Below, in pieces: positions 35,664 through 44,296 of a stretch of DNA of 64,000 bases. Every line of letters starts with the position of its first letter. The first letter of the stretch is position 1. The notes under the pieces were generated by a model. That model did not search any database. It worked only from the letters and a program-made list of their open reading frames with translations, and was not told the DNA's origin. The DNA comes from JACKFE01 sp050248735 (GTDB lineage Bacteria; Nitrospirota; Nitrospiria; Nitrospirales; UBA8639): NCBI GenBank assembly GCA_050248735.1, contig JBFWRU010000011.1, positions 1 through 64,000 of the forward strand. Reading direction: 5' to 3'. The position numbers and the translations under genes are program-made.

Positions 35664-37054
35664 CCTCTCCCGACACATTTGATTTGCTGGTCATTGGGAG
35701 CGGCCCCGCCGGGCAAAAGGCCGCCATTCAAGGAGCCAAGGCCGGCCAACGGGTAGGCCTGATTGAACAAACCCGGGATGTGGGAGGAGCCTGTGTGTAC
35801 CAGGGCACAATCCCCAGCAAGACCCTCAGGGAAAGTGCGCTTCAAATGGTCCGATTTCTCCGGGCCACGGATGTGTTTGAATTTCGCATGCGGGATGATG
35901 TCAAAATATCCAGTTTGATGACGCGGCTCGACCGGGTAGTCCGTGCTCACGGCGAATTCATGAAGGAGCAGTTGACTCGCAATGGCATTCAACATTTGCA
36001 CGGCCGGGCAAAATTTCTTTCCGATCGTGAAGTAGACATTCAACATCTCGATGGCACCCACACGAACGTCTCGGCCCCATTCATCGTGATTGCCACAGGC
36101 TCACGTCCACGTGTTCCCGAGAACGTGCCGATTGATCATGAGCATATCCTCGATAGCGATTCCATTCTGTCTCTGGTGTACCTTCCCAAATCGTTGACGA
36201 TCCTCGGAGGCGGAGTTATCGCCAGTGAATACGCGTCGATTTTCGCTCTATTGGGCGTTCAGGTGATAATGGTGGATTCGGCCGATCGCCCGCTGAAATT
36301 CCTTGACCAGGATCTCACCGATGAATTTTGTCAGGCCTTTCAGGAAACCGGAGGCCAATACCGGGGCATGCAAAAAATCCAGCGAGTGCAGTGGGACGGC
36401 TCTTCCAAAGTTATCACGACTTTGGACAACGGACAGACTCTCGAAAGTGAGAAAATGTTGGTGGCATTGGGACGCGTGGCCAATATTGAATACCTGAATA
36501 TTCCGGCTGCCGGGTTGGCGCCCACCTCCAGGGGACTTATTGCCGTCAACGAACATTGCCAAACGTTCATTCCTCACATTTATGCGGTAGGGGATGTGAT
36601 CGGACCTCCTTCCCTGGCTTCGTGTTCAATGGAACAAGGACGTCGGGCTGTTTGCCATGCTTTGGGCCTGTCCCCGGGGGGGTCCCCTGAACACATTCCC
36701 ATGGGGATTTACAGCATCCCTGAAATGTCCAGCGTCGGATTAAGCGAACAGGAAGCCATCGCCAAACATGGCGGAGCACTAGTGGGAAGAGCGAGGTTTC
36801 ATGAAATTGCTCGTGGACAGATTTCCGGCATGACGAACGGTCTGCTCAAAATGGTCGCCGACGCGAAAGGGGAGGAATTGCTGGGGGTGCATATTGTTGG
36901 CGAAGGCGCCACCGAATTAATTCACATCGGGCAAATGGGTCTGTTGCATCGGATTCACATCGATTCGTTTATCGAAAACATATTCAACTTCCCCACCCTC
37001 GCCGAGACCTACCGTGTGGCTGCCCTGGATATCGCCAAACAACGGCGTGGCTAA
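35660..37054 (+). CDS. sthA: soluble pyridine nucleotide transhydrogenase-like flavoprotein
   Basis: FAD-dependent pyridine nucleotide-disulfide reductase family, 464 residues from the ATG at 35660. The FAD motif is VIGSGPAGQKAAIQGAK near residue 8. The redox-site region reads GGACVYQGTIPSKTLRES, with a single Cys in place of the disulfide CxxxxC, which is the feature of SthA-type transhydrogenases. The NAD(P) motif is ILGGGVIASEYAS, and AVGDVIGPPSLA and the C-terminal NFPTLAETYRVAALD complete the family pattern. SthA converts NADPH and NAD+ to NADP+ and NADH. The start overlaps the HDOD stop. Confidence 0.9.
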   Translation: MTSPDTFDLLVIGSGPAGQKAAIQGAKAGQRVGLIEQTRDVGGACVYQGTIPSKTLRESALQMVRFLRATDVFEFRMRDDVKISSLMTRLDRVVRAHGEFMKEQLTRNGIQHLHGRAKFLSDREVDIQHLDGTHTNVSAPFIVIATGSRPRVPENVPIDHEHILDSDSILSLVYLPKSLTILGGGVIASEYASIFALLGVQVIMVDSADRPLKFLDQDLTDEFCQAFQETGGQYRGMQKIQRVQWDGSSKVITTLDNGQTLESEKMLVALGRVANIEYLNIPAAGLAPTSRGLIAVNEHCQTFIPHIYAVGDVIGPPSLASCSMEQGRRAVCHALGLSPGGSPEHIPMGIYSIPEMSSVGLSEQEAIAKHGGALVGRARFHEIARGQISGMTNGLLKMVADAKGEELLGVHIVGEGATELIHIGQMGLLHRIHIDSFIENIFNFPTLAETYRVAALDIAKQRRG

Positions 37055-37130
37055 CGAATTTCAGCCTACTTCTTAAAGATCGCCCGAAAAATGAACCCAG
37101 GGGTAAGTTTCGATTGGGAAAAGAACCGCC

Positions 37131-37697
37131 TTAAAACCGGTAGCTCAGCTCGAACATGTGGAAATCCACACCTCGATTATCGGTCCCATAGATAGCGGCA
37201 TCAGAAAAATGATGGAACCGCCAGCCAAGTGTGATAGGTGCGTGAAAGTGGTAGCTGAGCCCACCATGACCAATGATCTGAACTGGCCCACCAAAATCCT
37301 GCCTCCCAAAGGTCTCATCGCTGACAAAGGCTGCTCCCGTCCCAATATCAAAGGTCACCCGCCAATTCCAATTGGTGAAGGATAAGGCCGGCCCTGTCGT
37401 TCCAATGAACCCTTCATCTCCAGCTCCCCGCAAGAGTCCAGCTGTAAACCGCCAGGTATAGCGGGCCTCCCACCCACTTGGCCATTCCCAGGCACCAGGA
37501 AAACCCAGAATCGTAAAGGCTTCAAAGATTTGAAAGTCTTCTTTTTCCCCTGGAGGAATCCCTCCTGGATCCAAATTGAGTCCCCCGCGGAATCCGACTG
37601 AGAGAATTTCAAGTTTTTTCTCGCCTTGCCCGTAACTGAGAGCAGGACTCCATAAAAAAACTCCCAACACGAGCGCCACACAGAGTATTTTCCACAT
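37131..37697 (-). CDS. PagL-like lipid A 3-O-deacylase (outer membrane)
   Basis: A 188-residue outer-membrane beta-barrel with a signal peptide (MWKILCVALVLGVFLWSPALSYG). It removes the 3-position acyl chain of lipid A in related proteins. The C-terminal region GWRFHHFSDAAIYGTDNRGVD carries the His-x-Ser pair and Asn-x-Gly pattern of the PagL active site, and the last residues ELSYRF are a typical barrel C-terminus with terminal Phe. The remaining sequence alternates polar and hydrophobic residues as expected of beta strands. The start is placed at the ATG at 37697. Confidence 0.85.
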   Translation of the reverse strand: MWKILCVALVLGVFLWSPALSYGQGEKKLEILSVGFRGGLNLDPGGIPPGEKEDFQIFEAFTILGFPGAWEWPSGWEARYTWRFTAGLLRGAGDEGFIGTTGPALSFTNWNWRVTFDIGTGAAFVSDETFGRQDFGGPVQIIGHGGLSYHFHAPITLGWRFHHFSDAAIYGTDNRGVDFHMFELSYRF

Positions 37698-38105
37698 TGT
37701 CAGAATCATAAAATGATTACGATGTCCAGTGATTGTTAAACACAGGAATCACAATGTATGCATCACGCACCGACTCTCCAACCCAGATCAATGAGGGCTC
37801 CCGTGTAATGACATCTACGAAGGTGATCACTTATGAAGTTATGAAGAAAGGACAGTGAGGGGATTGACGGAGACGATTTAGAGGGGTAGAGAGGCATTAC
37901 CTCTCGATCTCACACTCAAAATTTCATTCCACATTTACTGAAACTGACTTGCTTCAATACGACACTTTACCATAGTTTTCATATGAGACAAGACCTGATT
38001 TTCCAATATTAACGGTATGCTAACAAGCCATTGTCAAACCGACATGTTCCAACCTTACAACTAGTCCTTACCTATTCTAGTGTCGAATCAGGAATAGGAA
38101 TATGA
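37698..38105. other. 408-bp intergenic region, nothing recognised
   Basis: It must contain the promoter of the PagL-like gene. A small inverted repeat, GAGAGG-CATTA-CCTCTC near 37891, is the only structure noticed. Confidence 0.4.
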
Positions 38106-38663
38106 TTACAACCCAGGGGAGGAGGCTTCATCACGACGTTCTTTTTGGGCTTCAAAATAGGCTTTTTCCTCCATATCCATGGCTTTAGCTTGCTGAATGT
38201 CCAGAATTTCTTTGGGTGTGAGATATTTGAGCCCCGTCGCGGACAGTACTTTTTGATCGGCGGTGCCTTTCAGCTGAATATGAATCAAGGCATCCACTCC
38301 CTTTCTACTGGCAATTTTCAGGAGTTCAAAATGCAAGGTATCCCAATTCACCTTGGCTTTTCCCTGCGGTTGCTGAACCTCAAATTCCCCAATAGTTTCA
38401 TACGGTATATCGGGAAGTTCATCTAATATCTCAACAGGATAGTCGGCATCCAACCCTTCCTCTTCCGATGTTCCCTCCACCGGAATGGGATCAACCCGTG
38501 GAGATCGCGCCACATTAACATCAAAACCTTTTAACCGCAGGGCCGCCAATGCCGCTTCATGAGGATTACTACTGGTCGACAAACGTTTCAGTTTTTCGAC
38601 CCGATCCAAAGCCTCTTGTAAGCTCATCCGGGCTCCACGTTTTCGTAGCGCATTTACCGGCAT
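38106..38663 (-). CDS. hypothetical protein with DUF2786-like N-terminus
   Basis: A 185-residue soluble protein beginning at the ATG at 38663 (AGAGGAA upstream). The N-terminal segment SLQEALDRVEKLKRLSTSSNPHEAALAALRLKG resembles the DUF2786 helical motif. The middle is acidic (VEGTSEEEGLDADYPVEILDELPDIPYE), and the second half, IGEFEVQQPQGKAKVNWDTLHFELLKIASRKGVDALIHIQL, has the shape of a YbjQ/SHOCT-type alpha-beta domain that senses or binds partners. The C-terminus is a charged helix. Function unknown. Confidence 0.7.
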   Translation of the reverse strand: MPVNALRKRGARMSLQEALDRVEKLKRLSTSSNPHEAALAALRLKGFDVNVARSPRVDPIPVEGTSEEEGLDADYPVEILDELPDIPYETIGEFEVQQPQGKAKVNWDTLHFELLKIASRKGVDALIHIQLKGTADQKVLSATGLKYLTPKEILDIQQAKAMDMEEKAYFEAQKERRDEASSPGL

Positions 38664-39451
38664 ATCATTCCTCTTAAAGGTCCCTTGCAATATCGGTCAG
38701 TTTGCCATGAAGGCCACGGCCCCCAACACCCTACTTCGTATCGGACTGGAAACAATCCAATTCCGAAGAGATTTCTACCTGTCCAGGATTCGTATTGTCA
38801 AATTGGTCTTTGGAAACCCACGATAGCCCCCATGAATACGCTTTAATGACACCCTGCAATATGGGCATTTTTTTGAGATCGGTTGATTCATGACTCGGTG
38901 AAGTTTGTCCTTTGCTGTCGACAAAGAATAAAACTGAGGGCCTCCCCAGGGTCATCCACAAAAAAACTCCCTTCAAATTCCTTCAGGAACCGTCGTTGGA
39001 ATAGCATTTCTCTAGTGAAGTGGAGATCTTTCTCTCAAACTCTACGACTAACGGGGAATAGTCTTTTTTCCAAAGTCCGGGCTTTAATTCCCAGAAAAAT
39101 CAACTTACCTGGGTTGAACCTATTGCCGGGTAGGTCAACGATTTCCTAAGTGGGTGATGATAGGCTGCGGATCGGTTTTTCCCACAAAAGGCTTAATTTA
39201 CGATAAAAGAATTATTGACGATTCAAGATGGAACCACGTAGGTTTTGGGTAATCCCATAATTCAATATTTTTGTGTCTAGGCCTCCTCAATCGAATACTT
39301 GGGCCTTGTACATTCCTTTCGCAAGAGTATCCCATTCGTCATACCTTGGTTCCCTGGTGGGCCATTGCAGTTTTTGCAGAGAAAAAATGGCCAATCCGAT
39401 AATATATCAAGAATTTCATTTTAGCCCTACCAACTCTTGGGTAATTGAAGT
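38664..39451. other. 788-bp region without a convincing gene
   Basis: A minus-strand open frame of 81 codons (38731-38976, TTG start) and a plus-strand one (38883-39149) both lack ribosome-binding sites and family resemblance. The region may include decayed sequence and the promoter of the glycan cluster that follows. Confidence 0.4.
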
Positions 39452-40597
39452 ATGACCGAACCTATCCAGGGAAAACCCTTACACTCCAGTCCTTTGAAAA
39501 CCAAGGCCGAAAAAGGGACCGGTGCTCCGGAAATTTCCGGCCCTGACTTGACCATTTCCATTATTGTTCCCGTGTATAACGGGGGTGAACCTTTTCGGCA
39601 ATGTCTCCAGAGCCTGAAAAGCTTGAATCCACCTCCGATGGAAATCATCATCGTCGCTGATGGAGATACTGATGGATCCTCGCAACTAGCGGAGAAGTTC
39701 GGGACTTATGTGATCAAACTCCCAACCTCTTCGGGAGGCCCGGCCAGACCTCGGAATATTGGTGCACTCCAGGCAAAAGGCGAATATCTTTTTTTTGTCG
39801 ACGCCGATGTGTGCGTGTCTCCTGACAGCCTTCGGCAGGTGACCGAAATGTTTCGCCGTTTTCCCGGCCTGACCGCGCTGATTGGATCATACGATGATGC
39901 CCCCGCTGCCAAGAATTTCCTGTCCCAATACAAAAACCTCATTCACCACTATGTTCATCAACAGGCACAACAGAACGCATCAACATTTTGGGGTGCCTGC
40001 GGAGTCATTCGCCGAAAGGTTTTCATGGAAGTTGGCGGATTTGACGAAAATTATCGTCGCCCGTCTATTGAGGATATCGAATTGGGCTACCGATTGAAAA
40101 AGGCCGGATATGAGATCCATCTGTGTAAAGACCTCACCGTTAAACATTTAAAACATTGGGGCATAGCTTCAATGCTCAAAGCGGATTTTTTTTACCGGGC
40201 AATCCCCTGGACGGAGTTAATTCTTCGGGATCGGATGTTTGTAAATGATTTAAATCTTCGACATTCCCAGCGCATATGCGTTGCCTTGGTTTACGGGCTT
40301 ATTGGAGCATCGCTTGGAGGATTATGGTGGGACCCATTGTTCTCGGTGGCCATCATTATTATGGTGGTGCTTTTGGGCATCAACGCGCCTCTCTATAACT
40401 TCTTTTTGAAAAAACGGGGACTCCGGTTTGCTCTACAAAGTATTCCCTGGCACTGGCTGTACTATCTCTATAGCGGCTTCGCTTTCGCCATCGGCTTTGT
40501 CCGACACATTGTTCGCAGAGGCAGGCATCAGACCTCCATCATTTCCCCCCTAACACATGAATCCTTCAATGCCGTAAGGAAAACAGGAAGACCGTAA
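39452..40597 (+). CDS. family 2 glycosyltransferase with C-terminal membrane segment
   Basis: A 381-residue GT2 enzyme transferring a sugar from a nucleotide donor, first gene of the glycan cluster. The GT-A fold begins at about residue 30 (ISIIVPVYNGGEPFRQCLQSL), the donor site is VADGDTDGSS, the DxD motif lies in YLFFVDADVCVS, and the acceptor-side motif is GGFDENYRRPSIEDIELGYRL, an ED-type pattern. Two hydrophobic stretches in the last 110 residues anchor it in the inner membrane. Its TAA overlaps the ATG of the next gene (TAATG), so the two are coupled. Confidence 0.92.
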   Translation: MTEPIQGKPLHSSPLKTKAEKGTGAPEISGPDLTISIIVPVYNGGEPFRQCLQSLKSLNPPPMEIIIVADGDTDGSSQLAEKFGTYVIKLPTSSGGPARPRNIGALQAKGEYLFFVDADVCVSPDSLRQVTEMFRRFPGLTALIGSYDDAPAAKNFLSQYKNLIHHYVHQQAQQNASTFWGACGVIRRKVFMEVGGFDENYRRPSIEDIELGYRLKKAGYEIHLCKDLTVKHLKHWGIASMLKADFFYRAIPWTELILRDRMFVNDLNLRHSQRICVALVYGLIGASLGGLWWDPLFSVAIIIMVVLLGINAPLYNFFLKKRGLRFALQSIPWHWLYYLYSGFAFAIGFVRHIVRRGRHQTSIISPLTHESFNAVRKTGRP

Positions 40598-42438
40598 TGG
40601 CAACTCAACCCGTCGTGGTAATTGGTGCGGGACCTGCTGGTCTCACGACGGCCTATGAACTTGGGAAAAACGGCCTTGCCTCAATCATTCTGGAGGCCGG
40701 GAAACAGGTCGGGGGAATATCTCAAACGGTCAACTACCGGGATTTTCGTTTTGATATCGGTGGCCATCGATTCTTTTCGAAAGTCCCGACCGTGAACAAT
40801 TTATGGAAAGAAATTCTCGGCGAGGACTTTCTCCTCCGGCCACGCATCTCGCGGATCCACTACAATAATAGGTTTTTTGAATACCCTCTAAAAGCGACCA
40901 ATGCGCTCGTGGGCTTGGGTCCGGTTGAAGCGCTCTTGGTCTGTTTCAGCTATGCCAAAACCAAAGTATTTCCCGATCCCGGTGAAAAAAATTTTGAGCA
41001 GTGGGTCATCAATCGCTTCGGGGCCCGTCTCTACCGGATATTTTTCAAAACCTACACGGAGAAGGTGTGGGGCATTCCTTGCAGTGAAATATCGGCCGAT
41101 TGGGCCGCACAGCGGATAAAAAATCTTTCCCTGAAAGAAGCCGTTCGAAACGCCCTGTTCGGTGCAAAGAACGGGAGAAACGGGGAAATCGTGACTTCCC
41201 TTATTGAACAGTTTCATTACCCTCGCCTGGGCCCAGGAATGATGTGGGAACGATGTGAAGAACTGACGGCAGGGTTCGGATCACAAACATTAAAAAGTAT
41301 CAACGTGGAGCGCCTTGTCCATCGCCATGGCCGAGTGATCTGCGCATCGGGGCGAGCATCGTCGGGGGAACTGCTTGAATTTGAGGGCATCCATTTTGTA
41401 TCGACCATGCCACTCCGCGAGTTAATCGTGGCTTTGGACCCTCAACCCCCGGAAAAGGTCGTACAGGCGGCTCTTGGCCTCCGGTATCGGGATTACTTAA
41501 CCGTAGTCCTGGTCGTCAACCGCGAAGAAGTATTCCCCGATAATTGGATCTATATTCACTCCCCTGAAGTCAAAATGGGAAGAATACAGAATTATAAAAA
41601 TTGGAGTCCGTATATGGTGCCGGACCCATCACGGACGTCACTCGGTCTCGAATATTTCCTGTGGGACAAAGATGAAGAATGGACATGGTCGAATGAGCGG
41701 TTAATCGAACTGGGCATCAAAGAATGTGCTCAACTCGCACTCATTCATTCGCACGAGGTTGAAGACGGAACGGTCGTTCGCATGAAAAAGGCCTATCCCG
41801 TTTATGATCAGCAATACCAGGATCATGTCCAGACAATTCGGCAGTATCTGGCAACGTTTTCAAATCTTCAGACCATTGGACGGAACGGCCTGCATCGCTA
41901 CAACAATCAAGATCATTCCATGATGACAGGCGTGTATGCCGCTCGGAATATCATGGGTGCGGCCCATCATGATGTGTGGGCAGTGAATACCGAGAAGGAG
42001 TATCACGAGGAGGCACGAAATGCCTTACCCCATGCCAGCGACCGGATGGTACCGACACGGGTGCAGGGCATGGACGAGGAACCCGTAAGCGGGCAAGATG
42101 CAATCATCCAGATCGTGTTTGCCAAACTCGACCCGTTTGCTTTGGGTGTGGCGGTGGGAATCGTGAGTGGGTTCGCCATCTTTGCCGCCACGGCCATTCT
42201 CCTCATCAAAGGAGGACCGGTCATAGGTCCCCGGTTATCCTTGCTGGGACATTTCCTGTTTGGTTTTCAAATGACATGGAGAGGGGCTCTGATTGGATGT
42301 CTGGAAGGAGGCCTTATAGGGTTTTCAATAGGCTATGCAGGCGCGTCACTCAGGAACTGGAGCATAAGGGCCTATGCGAAATTCAGTCGATGGAGAGAAG
42401 AAAAGGATCGACGTCGTCATCTTCTGGACAAGGTTTAA
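40597..42438 (+). CDS. FAD-dependent oxidoreductase (UDP-galactopyranose-mutase-like) with 2-TM tail
   Basis: A 613-residue flavoprotein. The FAD-binding VVVIGAGPAGLTTAYELGKNG is at the N-terminus, followed by QVGGISQTVNYRDFRFDIGGHRFFS as in protoporphyrinogen-oxidase-like and UDP-galactopyranose-mutase-like enzymes, and a C-terminal IGRNGLHRYNNQDHSMMTG. Members beside glycosyltransferases are thought to modify sugar nucleotides or lipid-linked glycans; the substrate is unknown. Residues about 500-590 form two glycine-rich membrane segments (AVGIVSGFAIFAATAILLIKGG and GCLEGGLIGFSIGYAGA) homologous to the small protein encoded next. Coupled to the preceding glycosyltransferase. Confidence 0.88.
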   Translation: MATQPVVVIGAGPAGLTTAYELGKNGLASIILEAGKQVGGISQTVNYRDFRFDIGGHRFFSKVPTVNNLWKEILGEDFLLRPRISRIHYNNRFFEYPLKATNALVGLGPVEALLVCFSYAKTKVFPDPGEKNFEQWVINRFGARLYRIFFKTYTEKVWGIPCSEISADWAAQRIKNLSLKEAVRNALFGAKNGRNGEIVTSLIEQFHYPRLGPGMMWERCEELTAGFGSQTLKSINVERLVHRHGRVICASGRASSGELLEFEGIHFVSTMPLRELIVALDPQPPEKVVQAALGLRYRDYLTVVLVVNREEVFPDNWIYIHSPEVKMGRIQNYKNWSPYMVPDPSRTSLGLEYFLWDKDEEWTWSNERLIELGIKECAQLALIHSHEVEDGTVVRMKKAYPVYDQQYQDHVQTIRQYLATFSNLQTIGRNGLHRYNNQDHSMMTGVYAARNIMGAAHHDVWAVNTEKEYHEEARNALPHASDRMVPTRVQGMDEEPVSGQDAIIQIVFAKLDPFALGVAVGIVSGFAIFAATAILLIKGGPVIGPRLSLLGHFLFGFQMTWRGALIGCLEGGLIGFSIGYAGASLRNWSIRAYAKFSRWREEKDRRRHLLDKV

Positions 42439-42466
42439 GAACCACGAGGAGGCATGGAGGGCAGAG

Positions 42467-42772
42467 ATGGAAACAGATCCAAAAGGGAAAGAAGAGCTTA
42501 GCCGGGTCGTGGCCAGAATTCAGGCGGGGGTGTTGGCATTTGCCTGTGGGCTGATTGGTGGGTTAGGCCTTTTTATTATGACGGTCTGGCTCCTTCTTGA
42601 AAATGGTCCACAGGTTGGCTCCCACCTTCAATTACTGTCGAACTATTTCATCGGATATTCTGTCACGTGGGCTGGAAGCTTCGTTGGACTCTTCTACGGA
42701 GCCCTGACCGGGGGCATTCTGGGTTGGGCCATCGGGTTCATTTATAACAAGGTCGTGGGAATCCGGACATGA
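42467..42772 (+). CDS. small two-helix membrane protein, paralogue of the preceding tail
   Basis: 101 residues from the ATG at 42467, preceded by GGAGG; a longer frame from 42374 overlaps the oxidoreductase and is rejected. Residues 20-100 resemble the C-terminal tail of the preceding oxidoreductase segment by segment: first helix AFACGLIGGLGLFIMTVWLLLENGPQVG, a loop with SHLQLLSNYFIGYSVTWAGSF, and second helix YGALTGGILGWAIGFIYNKV. Shared features are the helix, GP-x-x-G turn, L-x-L-L-x-x-x-x-x-G-x-x-x-T-W segment and glycine-rich helix. Probably a membrane anchor or partner. It lies 28 bp downstream of the oxidoreductase. Confidence 0.85.
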   Translation: METDPKGKEELSRVVARIQAGVLAFACGLIGGLGLFIMTVWLLLENGPQVGSHLQLLSNYFIGYSVTWAGSFVGLFYGALTGGILGWAIGFIYNKVVGIRT

Positions 42773-43184
42773 AAGCCGCCTTAAACGGGGATGACCTCAA
42801 TGCTTCTCCAGAGACAACCTTGTAAACTCTATACAGTGGACAAAGATCCCTGAGCGATGATGTTTAGACGAAGAAGGCAGCGAATGACGGCGTATCCTCT
42901 CCTTAATCGACTGGTTTCCCGTAAAAGTCAGGCGTTCTCGGCAGTGGCCAAGGTCTTACCGAAGCCTCCGCAGCTAACTTGGTGTTTCCGGGCTTCTTTG
43001 TCATGTTCCTTGTTGATGTCGCGGTCAGCGTATCGGTCATCCTGACCGATGCAATCGGTTGTCCCGTCCGATGGATGGACAGACCGAGTGCGGGTAACAG
43101 TACGTCGAACCTCAATGCCCCGCGCAAGATTCGACTGTGAAATGCCCACAGACCAAAAGGTAACCCTGCAGAAAAGGTTGTTCT
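42773..43184. other. 412-bp region with a direct repeat, no intact gene
   Basis: A 66-codon stretch in one frame ending at TGA near 43139 (containing ANLVFPGFFVMFLVDVAVSV) looks protein-like but has no start, so it may be a fragment. The sequence GACCAA-AGGTAACCCTGCAGA at 43151-43172 recurs in the next gene at 43305-43327 with one extra G. Confidence 0.4.
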
Positions 43185-44141
43185 ATGGTTCTCAAACAAT
43201 CGACAGACAATTCGCCGAGGTTATCGATCATCGTCGTTTCGGACTATGCGGCCGGCTCGGAAAAATCGTGGGGGGACATCCGCCGCGCATTACGGGCATG
43301 GGCGGACCAAGAAGGTAACCCTGCAGAGGAGTTTATTCTTGTCGAGTCGACTCGGTTCGAAGGCCGGATTCCAAGCGACATCTTGAAAATTGTGCCCAAC
43401 ATGCAGATTCTCTACATCGATGCCGAGTCGTCCTATGAATTGAAAAACCGGGCGGTGGAATCGGTAACGGAGGACTGGGTGGCAATCGTCGATGCCGACT
43501 GTCTACCGCAGAGATCCTGGCTGAAGGTGCTACGCGCCGCGATTTCCCACTATCCAGCCGTGGCAGCCATCAGTGCCAAGACTCTGTATCCCGGCCGGTC
43601 GCGTATGGAGCGCCTATTGGGTCTCTTGTCCCGATCCTATCTGGATCCCGGACACTGCGGTCCATCTCGTTTCATATCAGGGAACGCTGCCTGCTTTCGA
43701 CGAGAGTTCTACCTTCGCCACCCTCTTCCCATAGGTCTCGGCGCCTTTGCCTCACGGATACAGTCTGAAGCCTTTCTCCGGGATGGTGGGACATTGCTAT
43801 TCGATCCAGGGTTGGTGGTCATTCACGAATTTGAAGGATGGGCGATGGAGCGCGACATACGGCGGAATCATGGCTATGGTACCGTGATCACCCGCCTGCG
43901 CGATGAACGCCTTCCATATGCACGATTAATTCAAATTGGTATCCTTGCCATTCCCTTAATTGTGACGGGCAAGACTCTCGACACCCTCCGGGATTGCTTT
44001 CGTTGCTTTCGGCATTACAATGTGAAGACGTATGAACTACCGTTGGCGTTGGCGTTCACCATCGTCACCCATATCCTTGAAATCCCCGGGATGCTGGCTG
44101 CTTATCGGGGCCAATGCGTAGGAGCCACGGCATGGCGCTGA
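43185..44141 (+). CDS. family 2 glycosyltransferase
   Basis: A 318-residue GT2-type protein. The N-terminal strand is RLSIIVVSDYAAG, the DxD-type motif lies in WVAIVDADCLPQRSWL, and GNAACFRREFYL and LLFDPGLVVIHEF are the usual downstream segments. The nucleotide loop after the first strand is longer and less canonical than in the other GT2 proteins here. The last 70 residues include hydrophobic stretches (LIQIGILAIPLIVTGKTL and LPLALAFTIVTHILEI) that suggest membrane association. Part of the glycan cluster. Confidence 0.87.
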   Translation: MVLKQSTDNSPRLSIIVVSDYAAGSEKSWGDIRRALRAWADQEGNPAEEFILVESTRFEGRIPSDILKIVPNMQILYIDAESSYELKNRAVESVTEDWVAIVDADCLPQRSWLKVLRAAISHYPAVAAISAKTLYPGRSRMERLLGLLSRSYLDPGHCGPSRFISGNAACFRREFYLRHPLPIGLGAFASRIQSEAFLRDGGTLLFDPGLVVIHEFEGWAMERDIRRNHGYGTVITRLRDERLPYARLIQIGILAIPLIVTGKTLDTLRDCFRCFRHYNVKTYELPLALAFTIVTHILEIPGMLAAYRGQCVGATAWR

Positions 44142-44296
44142 CGGTTGAAGGACGCTGGCGGCTGATTCCACAAGGAACTATTCAGTTGATGGTCGGCCGT
44201 CTTCAGTTGAAGTCATCCATCACGATGAAGGGATTACCCGAGATAAAGCAGGGTGGGAACTTCGTCTTCCCAAGAAATACCTGAAAGAGATATCCG

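Noticed and set aside
38731..38976. 81-codon minus-strand open frame as a gene
   Set aside because: TTG start, no ribosome-binding site, no family resemblance, and competing plus-strand frames of similar quality.
44131..44296. 50-codon open frame between the GT2 and GT4 genes
   Set aside because: It overlaps the end of the GT2 gene in another frame and lacks a ribosome-binding site.
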